Origin: an uncultured Lachnospiraceae bacterium | GTDB lineage: Bacteria > Bacillota > Clostridia > Lachnospirales > Lachnospiraceae | Direction: 5' to 3' | NCBI GenBank assembly: GCA_947178125.1 | Contig: CAMWXB010000017.1 | Span: forward strand, 1-59,383 | DNA: 59,383 nucleotides | In this document: positions 33,221-42,226 of the stretch, one piece after another | How the letters are laid out: every line of letters begins with the position of its first letter | Position numbering within the stretch: the first letter of the stretch is position 1 | The notes under the pieces: generated by a model | What the model was told of the DNA's origin: nothing | The model's input: the letters and a program-made list of their open reading frames with translations, nothing else | Databases searched by the model: none | Program-made: the position numbers and the translations under genes

Positions 33221-33940
33221 TTAAGACAAACTGCTGAAAATCTCTCCGATGCTCCCCTGTACGACCAAATCTGCCATCCTGTCGCGGGGTGTCGGTGTTT
33301 TGTTGATCAGCACAAGTTTGTTTCCCCGATAGTAATCAATCAGTCCCGCCGCCGGATAGACCGCGAGAGAAGTTCCGCCGATGATCAGAACATCCGCTTC
33401 ACTGATGTAACGAACCGCATCCTCCAGTGTTTCCTGATTCAGCCCTTCTTCATATAATACGACGTCCGGCTTGATGCTGCCGCCGCAGGAGCATTTCGGC
33501 ACGCCTTCAGAATGCAGGATATATTCTGCGTCATAGGATTTCCCGCAGTCCTCACAATAATTGCGGAGCACGGAACCGTGCAGTTCCAAAACAACCCTGC
33601 TTCCAGCCGCCTGATGAAGTCCGTCGATGTTCTGGGTGATGACCGCTTTCAGTCTGCCCTGCCGCTCCCATTCGGCAAGCTTTGAATGTGCCGCATTTGG
33701 CTTCGCATCAAGGCACAGCATCTTATCCCGATAAAAGCGGTAAAATTCCGCCGTGTTTCTCCGGTAAAAAGTGTGGCTCAGAATTGTTTCCGGCGGATAG
33801 TCATATTTCTGGTTATACAAGCCGTCCACACTCCGGAAATCCGGAATGCCGCTCTCGGTAGAAACCCCCGCGCCGCCGAAAAAAACAATGTTACTACTGC
33901 CTTTTATAATCTCATCCAGCTGTTCTATTTCACGCCCCAT
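33221..33940 (-). CDS. cobB: NAD-dependent protein deacylase, sirtuin family
   Basis: A 239-aa Sir2-fold enzyme with GAGVSTESGIPDFRS for NAD binding, ITQNIDGLHQAAG, and the catalytic His in LELHGS. A zinc ribbon follows with CEDCGKSY and CSCGG. It removes acyl groups from lysines using NAD. The zinc cysteines and the YEEGL after the ribbon fit class U/III bacterial sirtuins. AGGAGG is 8 nt upstream. Confidence 0.95.
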   Translation of the reverse strand: MGREIEQLDEIIKGSSNIVFFGGAGVSTESGIPDFRSVDGLYNQKYDYPPETILSHTFYRRNTAEFYRFYRDKMLCLDAKPNAAHSKLAEWERQGRLKAVITQNIDGLHQAAGSRVVLELHGSVLRNYCEDCGKSYDAEYILHSEGVPKCSCGGSIKPDVVLYEEGLNQETLEDAVRYISEADVLIIGGTSLAVYPAAGLIDYYRGNKLVLINKTPTPRDRMADLVVQGSIGEIFSSLS

Positions 33941-33985
33941 AGTATTCCTCCTGTTCCTGAAATCCCTTCTCTTCCAATCATCATA

Positions 33986-35665
33986 TTATTTCTCTCCAAG
34001 CCCCAGTCGATTGACCGCCGAAAAAATTGCCCGGATCGATGCCCTCGTAATGTTGGAGCTGACCCCGACACCGTAGGTAACGCTTCCGCTGTTCACATCC
34101 AGCAGATGAATATAAGCTGCCGCCTGTGAATTGGAGCCGCTCTGCAGTGCATGCTCTTCGTAATCCAGAATCTTGATATCCGCAGAAAGTTCCTGCTGTA
34201 AACCTCTCTTGGCCGCATCGATGGGGCCGTTGCCGACGGCCTCAAATACTTTTTCAACGCCATGGTCCGTATAAGTAACCGCAACCCTTGTATCAAATTC
34301 CGTCTTTGTATGGTCACTTAAATCGTCCATGCGCAGTTTACGGAAATGAATCGGCTCTTTCTGGTCAAGATACTCTCTGCGGAAACAGTCCATAATCTGA
34401 TCAGGCGAAACTTCGCCCTGTTTTTCGGAAATTTCCTGAATGACATTGGCAAATTCCTTGTGCATCGCTTTGGGCAGCTTAAAGCCAAAATAAGTATCCA
34501 TAATGAATGCGACGCCACCTTTTCCTGACTGGGAATTAATCCTGACAATCGGTTCATATTCTTTTCCGATATCCGCCGGATCAATGGGCAGATAAGGAAC
34601 CTGCCAAATCTTGCCATCCCGCTCTTTCAGCGCTTTGACCCCCTTATTGATCGCATCCTGGTGAGAACCGGAAAATGCAGTAAATACCAGCTTACCGGCA
34701 TAGGGATGTCTGGGATGAATCGGAATCTTACAGCATCTCTCATAAATTTCGATGCTCTCATTAATGTTCTCAATATTCAGCTCAGGATTCAAGCCCTGCG
34801 AAAACATATTATATGCGATATTCAAAATATCCACGTTGCCGGTACGCTCGCCGTTTCCAAAAAGCGTGCCCTCTACGCGTTCCGCCCCGGCAAGCAGCGA
34901 AAGTTCCGCGCTCGCCACGCCGGTGCCTCTGTCATTATGAGGATGTACACTCAAAATAATACTCTCTCTGTTCTTGAAATGTTTATTCATCCACTCAATC
35001 TGGTCCGCATAAACATTCGGCGTGTTCATCTCTACGGTAGAAGGAAGGTTAATGATAATGGGGTCTTCTTTGGTCGCCCCCCACGTTTCCTGAACCGCGG
35101 TACAGATTTCCAGTGCAAAATCCAGTTCTGTACCGGTAAAGCTTTCCGGTGAATATTCCAGAATAATTTTTCCCGGGAAGTTCTCCGCCCGCTCTTTTAC
35201 CATTTTTGTGCCCTCTACGGCAATGTTGATGATCTGCTCTCTGTTCATATTAAAAACAACATCTCTCTGTAAAGTAGAAGTCGAATTATAAATATGAACG
35301 ATTGCCTGTTTACAGCCTTCAATCGCTTCAAATGTTCTGTCAATCAACTCTTCACGGCACTGTGTCAGCACCTGTACCACCACATCATCCGGTATCATTT
35401 TGCGGTCTACCAGCTGCCGCAGGAAATCAAACTCTATCTGGCTCGCCGCCGGGAATCCGATTTCAATTTCCTTAAAGCCCAGCTTGATCAGATAATTAAA
35501 AAATTCAATCTTTTCCTGTACGATCATCGGATCGATGAGTGCCTGATTGCCGTCGCGCAAATCTACACTGCACCAGATGGGCGCTTTCGTAATCTCTTTA
35601 TTCGGCCATTCTCTCTCCGGATAATCGACAATCGGATTTTTCTGATATCTCTGATAATTTAACAT
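33986..35665 (-). CDS. leuA: 2-isopropylmalate synthase, long form
   Basis: A 559-aa enzyme of leucine synthesis condensing acetyl-CoA with 2-ketoisovalerate. The catalytic start WCSVDLRDGNQALIDPM and the HPHNDRGTGVASAELSL metal-ligand motif are present. The C-terminal regulatory domain (from about residue 420, with QAAAYIHLLDVNSGSVTYG) marks the LeuA type that senses leucine, of the longer actinobacterial/yeast-like class. GGAGG is upstream. No T-box was seen in the short leader. Confidence 0.95.
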   Translation of the reverse strand: MLNYQRYQKNPIVDYPEREWPNKEITKAPIWCSVDLRDGNQALIDPMIVQEKIEFFNYLIKLGFKEIEIGFPAASQIEFDFLRQLVDRKMIPDDVVVQVLTQCREELIDRTFEAIEGCKQAIVHIYNSTSTLQRDVVFNMNREQIINIAVEGTKMVKERAENFPGKIILEYSPESFTGTELDFALEICTAVQETWGATKEDPIIINLPSTVEMNTPNVYADQIEWMNKHFKNRESIILSVHPHNDRGTGVASAELSLLAGAERVEGTLFGNGERTGNVDILNIAYNMFSQGLNPELNIENINESIEIYERCCKIPIHPRHPYAGKLVFTAFSGSHQDAINKGVKALKERDGKIWQVPYLPIDPADIGKEYEPIVRINSQSGKGGVAFIMDTYFGFKLPKAMHKEFANVIQEISEKQGEVSPDQIMDCFRREYLDQKEPIHFRKLRMDDLSDHTKTEFDTRVAVTYTDHGVEKVFEAVGNGPIDAAKRGLQQELSADIKILDYEEHALQSGSNSQAAAYIHLLDVNSGSVTYGVGVSSNITRASIRAIFSAVNRLGLGEK

Positions 35666-35719
35666 AATTTCTCCTCCATTTTTTTATTCCTCGATAAAAA
35701 TTTATATTTGTACATAAAA

Positions 35720-35742
35720 AAGCCCGTCAATACAACGGGCTT
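35720..35742 (-). terminator. Terminator after ptsH
   Basis: AAGCCCG/CGGGCTT arms on the minus strand are followed by TTTTTT. It lies directly upstream of leuA. Confidence 0.85.
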
Positions 35743-35757
35743 AAAGCTGCTAAAGCA

Positions 35758-36021
35758 TTATTCTCCGAGACCACTTTCGATGGCATTGATAAGAGATTTT
35801 AATGCTTCCTCTTCATCTTCGCCATCACAAACAAACTCAATCTCATCACCGCACTTCACACATGCTCCCAACACGCTTAATACGCTCTTGGCATTCGCTG
35901 TATTTTCCTTAAACGAAAATGTAATCAAAGACTTAAATTTCATTGCCTCTTTACATAGGATGCCTGCTGGTCTCAGATGTAGCCCGGTAGGATTCTTGAT
36001 GACTACTTTTTGACTTACCAT
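35758..36021 (-). CDS. ptsH: HPr phosphocarrier protein
   Basis: An 87-aa HPr-family protein. The phosphoryl-accepting His is in NPTGLHLRPAG, and the regulatory Ser is in NAKSVLSVLG, so it is HPr rather than Crh. It carries phosphate from enzyme I to PTS sugar importers and is phosphorylated at Ser by HprK for catabolite control. The protein has four cysteines, which is unusual for HPr. GGAGGG precedes the ATG. Confidence 0.9.
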   Translation of the reverse strand: MVSQKVVIKNPTGLHLRPAGILCKEAMKFKSLITFSFKENTANAKSVLSVLGACVKCGDEIEFVCDGEDEEEALKSLINAIESGLGE

Positions 36022-36113
36022 ACCCTAATCCCTCCAATTCATTTTATATCGTTCCGTCTGCCTTGCAGATATTTTTTACCCAAATCACCCAAAATACGTT
36101 CTCTTTACCCTCT

Positions 36114-36142
36114 ACTATACCATTTCCAGAATATTATTACAA
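36114..36142 (-). promoter_or_regulatory. Promoter for ptsH
   Basis: On the minus strand TTGTAA (36137-36142) and TATAGT (36114-36119) are 17 nt apart. The -35 overlaps the glmM stop codon. Confidence 0.55.
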
Positions 36143-37486
36143 CATAATATTCTGTATCAACTCTGCCAGTTTACGGGCTTCCGCCTCGATCATTTTCTGA
36201 TCTTTTCCTTCAATCATGACGCGTACGAGCGGCTCGGTTCCAGAAGGCCTGATCAGAACGCGTCCCTCGCCTGCAAACTTTTGATTCAGTGCATTAATCG
36301 CATCCGCAATTTCCGGATAATCCATATAATGCTCTTTCTTATGATTCGGTACTTTAGCATTTACAAGCGCCTGCGGCATGACTTCCATGACCTGCGCCAG
36401 CTCAGAGAGCGGTTTCTGCGTCTCCACTACGACCTGCAGCAGATGCAGTGCACTGAGAAGGCCATCTCCCGTCGTATTCTCATCGAGGAAAATAATATGT
36501 CCTGACTGCTCACCGCCCAGGCTCGCACCCATTTCACGCATTCTTTCCAGTACATATCTGTCTCCGACCTTCGTCTGCTCCATATGGATTCCGTTCTTAT
36601 CGCCCATCAGGAAAAAGCCGAGGTTGCTCATGACCGTCGCCACGATCGTATCCTTCTTTAATTTGCCCTGACCTTTCATGTGATTGCCGACAATCGCCAT
36701 GATCTGATCACCATCTACGATTTTTCCGTTTTCATCTACCGCCAGGAGCCGGTCCGCATCGCCGTCAAAGGCAAGACCGAGGTTGGCTTTTTCATAAACG
36801 ACTCTCGCCTGCAGTTCTTCCATATGCGTCGAACCACAGTTCGCATTGATATTCGAACCATCCGGATTCGTGTGAATCGCAACAATGTCTCCACCCAGTT
36901 CTTTCAGGGCTTCTATGGATGTATAAAAAGCAGCGCCTTCTGCACAGTCTACGACAATTTTCATGCCTGACAATTCTACTTTGACCGCCTGAATCGCATG
37001 ATTGATATATTCTTCTCTGGCATCGGTACGATATTTAACTTTGCCAACCCCAGCGCCGATCGGGAATTTAATGCCCTGCATACCGTTACGGATGAGCGCT
37101 TCGATTTCGTCTTCCAGAGAATCGGGAAGTTTATAGCCGTTTCCATCGAAGAACTTGATACCGTTAAATTCTACCGGATTATGGGATGCGGAAATCACAA
37201 CGCCAGCATCCACTTTATACTTTCTTGTCAGATAAGCAACTGCCGGTGTAGGAACGACTCCTACGAAAACCGCATTTGCGCCGACGGAACATGCTCCCGC
37301 CATCAGGGCGTTAGCCAGCATATCGCCCGATATTCTCGTATCACAGCCCACCATAATCGTCGGCTTGTGCTGGTTTTCTTTGGAAAGCACATAAGCCCCC
37401 GCCTGCCCAAGCTGCATCGCTAACTGCGGCGTCAGCTCCTCATTTGCAATACCTCTGACACCATCTGTACCAAACAATCTACCCAT
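36137..37486 (-). CDS. glmM: Phosphoglucosamine mutase
   Basis: A 449-aa enzyme converting glucosamine-6-phosphate to glucosamine-1-phosphate for peptidoglycan precursors. MGRLFGTDGVRG at the start, the phosphoserine motif VISASHNPVEFNG, the metal loop FDGDADRLL and the phosphate-binding RPSGTEPLVRVM are all present. The start overlaps the cdaR stop (TAATG). In Firmicutes CdaR and GlmM both bind CdaA, which fits the gene order. Confidence 0.97.
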   Translation of the reverse strand: MGRLFGTDGVRGIANEELTPQLAMQLGQAGAYVLSKENQHKPTIMVGCDTRISGDMLANALMAGACSVGANAVFVGVVPTPAVAYLTRKYKVDAGVVISASHNPVEFNGIKFFDGNGYKLPDSLEDEIEALIRNGMQGIKFPIGAGVGKVKYRTDAREEYINHAIQAVKVELSGMKIVVDCAEGAAFYTSIEALKELGGDIVAIHTNPDGSNINANCGSTHMEELQARVVYEKANLGLAFDGDADRLLAVDENGKIVDGDQIMAIVGNHMKGQGKLKKDTIVATVMSNLGFFLMGDKNGIHMEQTKVGDRYVLERMREMGASLGGEQSGHIIFLDENTTGDGLLSALHLLQVVVETQKPLSELAQVMEVMPQALVNAKVPNHKKEHYMDYPEIADAINALNQKFAGEGRVLIRPSGTEPLVRVMIEGKDQKMIEAEARKLAELIQNIML

Positions 37487-38766
37487 TATTCTGCCTCCGT
37501 TATAATTAGACTTATGCCGGAAGTGTCACGCACTGTCACAGCATTATTTTCCAGACTGTAAGTCAAGTCTGCTGTATAATGTCCGGCGCTCATGGATAGC
37601 AAACCTTCTTCCTCCATCAGTGCCGCAATATCCACAGTTGCCTGAATCGTGCTTAAATCCAGTTCGTTCAGGTCGCTTTCCAGACCAACAAGCGTAATGT
37701 CATGCGCATCGTCTTCCATATCAATTTCAACGCGAAAACCTTCCGGAACATTGATGATCTGAATCCGGTTCAGAGCAATCGATGCGACTCTTTCAACGAC
37801 CGGCTCCACAACAACAGTCACATTTACTCTTCCTTTGAAGTCTTCTTCTGCCAAAATCACGCCGTCAGGCAGATAATCCGTCAAATCTACAAGCGTCTCC
37901 AGATTTTCCGTAGCACCGGTAATATCCAGAACCGATTCCGGAATATCAATGGAATTGATATTTGCAATCGCCTTTGAGCGGCCCGCGATAGTAACGCTGT
38001 TCCGGCCTGCCTGGATTTCTCCCGTCGCCATATATCCCCGTCCCGGTATACCCGTAGACTTCCAGTTGATGTCTACCGTTTTCAACTCAAGAATTTCAAC
38101 AGTGACCCGTACTTTATTGATATTCTTCACGATGCTGTCCACATCGATAATCTTGTCATTTTCATCATACAGGCGAATCGGTGAATCCGTTCCGATATTA
38201 TTGGTAAAACCGGAAACATTTACCGTTACTGTCGCCCTCTTTACCTGCGAAATAACAGACTCAGGTCCGGTTATCTCGATCAGGTTCTGCTCCGTCGAAA
38301 TATCACCGACCATATAGCCCTCCTTCACCGTACCGATCGTTACGGCACGAAGCGGAAGTGTCTTTGTCTTTTCAGCTTCAATATTCAGTTTGACGTTATC
38401 AATATTCCCCCGGATACTTTCCAGCTTATCATTATATTTGTTCGTTGAAAGCTTGATCGCGACCGTATTCAGATTGGTCAGTTCATTCACATCGGCAACC
38501 GCAATGATATTGCTCTCATCCAGGGAATCGATGATCGAACGCTTCGCCTGTATGGTGACGACATCGATGACATCCGTATGATCCAACACTTCATAGACCT
38601 GGCCGCTGTTCGTGATCAAATCGGTATTCTGAAGGACGACCGGTACATTATAGACCCGGAATGTTCCGACCGGATCGTTGATATTTGTTACAATGAGCCA
38701 CAGCACCGCGGCAATCAGGAAAGAACAAAGCTTCAGTCCCCAGTTACGCAATAATTTATTCTTCAT
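37486..38766 (-). CDS. cdaR: YbbR-domain regulator CdaR
   Basis: A 426-aa protein with one N-terminal membrane anchor (about residues 12-28) and repeated YbbR beta-rich domains outside the membrane. Repeats show as TLPLRAVTIGTVKEGYMVGD and similar segments with ITGPESVI and IAGRSKAI. It modulates the diadenylate cyclase CdaA. Its start overlaps the end of cdaA by 11 nt. Confidence 0.9.
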   Translation of the reverse strand: MKNKLLRNWGLKLCSFLIAAVLWLIVTNINDPVGTFRVYNVPVVLQNTDLITNSGQVYEVLDHTDVIDVVTIQAKRSIIDSLDESNIIAVADVNELTNLNTVAIKLSTNKYNDKLESIRGNIDNVKLNIEAEKTKTLPLRAVTIGTVKEGYMVGDISTEQNLIEITGPESVISQVKRATVTVNVSGFTNNIGTDSPIRLYDENDKIIDVDSIVKNINKVRVTVEILELKTVDINWKSTGIPGRGYMATGEIQAGRNSVTIAGRSKAIANINSIDIPESVLDITGATENLETLVDLTDYLPDGVILAEEDFKGRVNVTVVVEPVVERVASIALNRIQIINVPEGFRVEIDMEDDAHDITLVGLESDLNELDLSTIQATVDIAALMEEEGLLSMSAGHYTADLTYSLENNAVTVRDTSGISLIITEAE

Positions 38767-39625
38767 TTCTGGACCTGCCTTTCCATAGCTTCCGCTTTTT
38801 CTCCTCCGGCGCCTTATTCTGAATACTGCGCAGCATTTCTTTCAGCCGCTCCGCATCCAGTCCGCGGGACAGTTCGCCATGATACGCGACACTGATCTTC
38901 CCGGTCTCTTCGGAAACAATCACCGTCATGGAATCGGTCGCCTCTGAAATGCCTACGCCCGCCCGGTGCCTTGTGCCCAAATCTTTGCTGAGGGCCATAT
39001 TATCCGATAAAGGCAGGTAGCAGGTTGCCGCGGTAACACGGTTTTCCCTAACAATGACCGCTCCGTCATGCAAAGGTGTATTGTGTTCAAAAATGTTGAT
39101 CAAAAGCTGACTGGAAACAATGCCGTCAACATCAATTCCGGTTCTCTCATACTCATTCAAAGGCTGTTCATTCTGTATGACGATCAATGCTCCCGTTTTT
39201 ACTTTACCCATTTCCACGCAGGCTTTTACAATTTCATTGATAGTACGGTCCGACAAACGCCCCTGATCCGGTTTGGAAGAATCAAAGGTCAGTATAGAAG
39301 AAAACAGATTTTTCCGTCCCAGTTCCTCTAACGCCTTCCGCAGTTCCGGCTGTAATACGACAACAATTGCGATTGCCGCAATGCTGAACAGATTCGTGAC
39401 AATCCACAGAATCGTGTTCATTTTGAAAAAAACCGCAATCAGCACAAAGGCACCTATAACAAGAAGTCCCTTCAGCAGCGCCCATGCCCGCGTATTTTTA
39501 ATCCACAGCATGATGTGATACAGCAGAAACGCAATAATAAATATTTCTACGACATCCGTCCAGATAATCGAAGGTATATGCAATTTGGATAAATATTTTT
39601 CTACTAAGTCATTGACCAGCTGCAT
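38756..39625 (-). CDS. cdaA: Diadenylate cyclase CdaA
   Basis: A 289-aa membrane-bound cyclase forming c-di-AMP from two ATP. Three N-terminal spans (about 22-42, 47-62, 66-86) are followed by the DisA_N domain with PLHDGAVIVRENRVTAATC and LGTRHRAGVGISEATDS, the catalytic DGA and RHR motifs. The C-terminus is basic. It is co-transcribed with cdaR and glmM, the widespread arrangement. Confidence 0.95.
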   Translation of the reverse strand: MQLVNDLVEKYLSKLHIPSIIWTDVVEIFIIAFLLYHIMLWIKNTRAWALLKGLLVIGAFVLIAVFFKMNTILWIVTNLFSIAAIAIVVVLQPELRKALEELGRKNLFSSILTFDSSKPDQGRLSDRTINEIVKACVEMGKVKTGALIVIQNEQPLNEYERTGIDVDGIVSSQLLINIFEHNTPLHDGAVIVRENRVTAATCYLPLSDNMALSKDLGTRHRAGVGISEATDSMTVIVSEETGKISVAYHGELSRGLDAERLKEMLRSIQNKAPEEKKRKLWKGRSRNEE

Positions 39626-39678
39626 AATAACTTTTCCTTATTTCCATCAAATCATTTTCTGTCATAGCGAACGAACAC

Positions 39679-40629
39679 CTAATGCGTCGTCCTGCTCTTT
39701 TTCTGTCCGGCAATCTGTTTTACTTTTTTCTCGGGTCTGGCAAGCGTCACCTTTGGGACCGCTTTTACATAATAATAATATTCATCGTCCTCAAATTGTA
39801 CTTTTTCCGTCCGGCTGTAATCCACATGGAACACAAAGAACTGCAGTACTGCCGTAAGCAGAAATGCAAAAATCGTTCCTACAATGACGCCGAACAAAGA
39901 CACATTGGTATCGAACATCAGATCACCGATCAGGATGACCATAATATTGACAAACGCCCCCGCTACCATTGCAATTGTCCACGCATAATCGATACTCAGC
40001 CTGCGGATCAGATAAACTAAAATGAGCGTGACTGCAAAAGCCACAATTGTTACGACCATCTCTTTGTTGTTCAGAACGCCGTCAACAACGATCTTAAATC
40101 TGGCCGCCAGTTCCTCTTCCGCCATGCCGCTCAATACCGTCGCATTCTCAGTCACGAAATGAATCATGTAGTATACAATGACCCCGCATGCAACAGATAC
40201 CGCAGATGCCGGTGTCCCGATAAGCCCCATTGACATCGGAATCACATAGGGTATTTTTAACAAGAAGCAGATCGGCATCAGCACAACAACCGCCGTGTCC
40301 TTTGGTGAAAATCTGAAATACAGTAAGAACATGAGTATAAAAGCTGCCCCTATAACAATCGTACATTCCAGACTAAAAGCATACAGATGCAGTAACACAA
40401 ATAATGCCGACATGATCACGGTGAAATTCGCCGGCATAAAGGAACACATCAGTGCCACGACAAGAATAACAGGCATTCTGTCAATCGCCGCCATATATCC
40501 CAAATGGGAGTTGATCTGCTGCAAAGCGATAAATGCCAATAAAAATTTTAAAAAAGGAATAATATAAATTTCAAATTTACTGTAAAACAGTTTGATATAC
40601 TGTTTTGCAACAAGTAACGTTGTCATCAT
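39679..40629 (-). CDS. Conserved membrane protein upstream of cdaA
   Basis: A 316-aa protein with about nine hydrophobic spans and a C-terminal cytoplasmic tail (from about residue 275), tyrosine-rich (DDEYYYYVKAVPK) and then basic. No enzymatic motif was recognised. The central part has small-residue-rich spans (GLIGTPASAVSVACGVIVYY) suggesting a transporter-like or channel-like fold. It lies 53 nt upstream of cdaA and 8 nt after a second small membrane protein, so a common transcript with c-di-AMP genes is likely. Confidence 0.7.
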   Translation of the reverse strand: MMTTLLVAKQYIKLFYSKFEIYIIPFLKFLLAFIALQQINSHLGYMAAIDRMPVILVVALMCSFMPANFTVIMSALFVLLHLYAFSLECTIVIGAAFILMFLLYFRFSPKDTAVVVLMPICFLLKIPYVIPMSMGLIGTPASAVSVACGVIVYYMIHFVTENATVLSGMAEEELAARFKIVVDGVLNNKEMVVTIVAFAVTLILVYLIRRLSIDYAWTIAMVAGAFVNIMVILIGDLMFDTNVSLFGVIVGTIFAFLLTAVLQFFVFHVDYSRTEKVQFEDDEYYYYVKAVPKVTLARPEKKVKQIAGQKKSRTTH

Positions 40630-40637
40630 TCATCCTC

Positions 40638-41036
40638 TCATAATGTATGGTTATTGCTGTACATACCGGATAATTTTCTCAAATTCATGTAATATAATCT
40701 CAAGCTTTTCCGCGCTTTCGCATATCGATAGGAATAGACAAAATAGGATAATACGGCATAACCGCCTACCACCCAGGCGTATTTTTTCAGAACGTTCATG
40801 CCAAATTCCAGCAAATCCATTTTGTAAATATCCATCATAAAGATTTCAAAATCATAAAAAATATACATAGCAAATACCACTATAAATGCAATCGTTGCAC
40901 TTATAATGGATTTCAATACCTGCCATCCGATATAATCACTACGAAAATAGCTTCCAATCGCTACATTCCGCCTGCCGTCATTCGCTTCATACGATGCCAG
41001 CTTTGTCATCAGAATTACGCGTTCTTCATTTAACAT
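40638..41036 (-). CDS. Small membrane protein of unknown function
   Basis: A 132-aa protein with two spans (about residues 40-63 and 84-104) and a basic C-terminus. The N-terminus is charged (MLNEERVILMTKLASYEAND). No family recognised. AGGAG precedes the ATG. It probably works with the 316-aa protein immediately downstream. Confidence 0.7.
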   Translation of the reverse strand: MLNEERVILMTKLASYEANDGRRNVAIGSYFRSDYIGWQVLKSIISATIAFIVVFAMYIFYDFEIFMMDIYKMDLLEFGMNVLKKYAWVVGGYAVLSYFVYSYRYAKARKSLRLYYMNLRKLSGMYSNNHTL

Positions 41037-41054
41037 GACGTTCTCCTGTCCCGT

Positions 41055-41462
41055 TTAATTCAGGAAGCGCATCTTCGGATTCTCTTTCGGATCCTTCTTC
41101 GGTTTCGGTTTCGGTGCTTCCGGTTTTCTAATACTGTCACTCAACTTGTTCGCCATAGAATTCTTGCATTTCTCGCAGAAACGTCCTGAAAGGATCGGCG
41201 TCTCGCAGTTCTCGCAAAACAGTGTAATGCCAGAACCTTCCGCCAGTTCCAGACGCTCTTCACGCAGCCATTGCTGAATCTGATTCGTGGAAACTTCGCA
41301 TGCCTCCGATACCTGCGGGATTGACGCATGGCGGTTATCCTGAATATATTTTTTTACTTCCTGGAATTTCTCTTCCAACGCATCCTTACACTGCGGACAA
41401 ATCGGCGGTCCGGATACATAATTGAAAATCTTTCCACATTTCTTACAGTTTCGTACATTCAT
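41055..41462 (-). CDS. yvyF: YvyF-like flagellar operon protein
   Basis: A 135-aa protein with two zinc-finger pairs (CKKCGKIF...CPQC at the start and CENC...CEKC after the middle) around a helix-turn-helix-like segment SIPQVSEACEVSTNQIQQWL. The tail is lysine/proline-rich. It matches the flagellar operon protein family found next to comF genes in Bacillus. The start at 41462 follows GGAGG by 8 nt. A regulatory role is assumed but not shown. Confidence 0.85.
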   Translation of the reverse strand: MNVRNCKKCGKIFNYVSGPPICPQCKDALEEKFQEVKKYIQDNRHASIPQVSEACEVSTNQIQQWLREERLELAEGSGITLFCENCETPILSGRFCEKCKNSMANKLSDSIRKPEAPKPKPKKDPKENPKMRFLN

Positions 41463-41491
41463 ATTATAGTCCTCCATTCTTGCGCAGCCTG

Positions 41492-42211
41492 TTACATTCC
41501 ATTTCCAATTGCAAGCGCTGCAAAATAAATATTCTGAATTCCTGCCCGGCGCAGTTCCTGCGCCATCGCATCGACCGTACTTCCTGTCGTATAAATATCA
41601 TCGATAATTATAATCGTATCTAATTTTACATCATTATAACAGATTTTAAAAGCCCTTTTCAAATTATTTTGTCTTTCCTGCGCCGACAGGTCTTTCATGG
41701 GCTTCGTTTTACGCACTCTTTTGATCAATTTTGTTTCCACCGGAATATGGAGAAGCCTGCCGACCTCGTTCGCAAGCGCTTCCGCCTGATCATATCCCCG
41801 CTGCCTCTTCTTTGCAACATGAATCGGAACCGGCACGAGCGCATCCGGATGCAGCGCCAAAATTCTTCTGCCGAGAATGCGGGCCATTCTTTCCCCATAA
41901 TAGGCCGCATATTCCTGCCTCCCCCGGTATTTGAACCGATAAATGGAATCTGCCACGCTCCGATAAGCAAAAAGCGCCATTCCACGGTCATAGCTATGCG
42001 CTCTGTGCGCGCAGTCATGGCAGAAGACCGCTCTCCTATCTTTCAGTTCTTTGCCGCATTTCTGACAGTACGGTGCTTTCACATATTCAATTTTCGGCAC
42101 ACATTCCTCACAGATGAGGCTTCCGAAAGGCTTCACCGCCTTGTCACAGACAGGACATCTTCTTGGATAGATAAAATCCAGAAGCGACCTGAAGAAAGAA
42201 AAGTTTTTCAT
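41492..42211 (-). CDS. comFC: ComFC-family phosphoribosyltransferase
   Basis: A 239-aa protein with an N-terminal double zinc finger (CPVC, CEEC, CQKC, CHDC) and a type I phosphoribosyltransferase domain with the PRPP loop IIIIDDIYTTGST. The family is needed for late steps of DNA uptake. A stand-alone recD2 helicase lies directly upstream. AGAGG precedes the start. Confidence 0.93.
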   Translation of the reverse strand: MKNFSFFRSLLDFIYPRRCPVCDKAVKPFGSLICEECVPKIEYVKAPYCQKCGKELKDRRAVFCHDCAHRAHSYDRGMALFAYRSVADSIYRFKYRGRQEYAAYYGERMARILGRRILALHPDALVPVPIHVAKKRQRGYDQAEALANEVGRLLHIPVETKLIKRVRKTKPMKDLSAQERQNNLKRAFKICYNDVKLDTIIIIDDIYTTGSTVDAMAQELRRAGIQNIYFAALAIGNGM

Positions 42212-42226
42212 ATGAATCCTCTGTAT

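Noticed and set aside
35666..35757. T-box leader for leuA
   Set aside because: The interval is only 92 nt and is mostly the ptsH terminator; no specifier or T-box sequence is seen.
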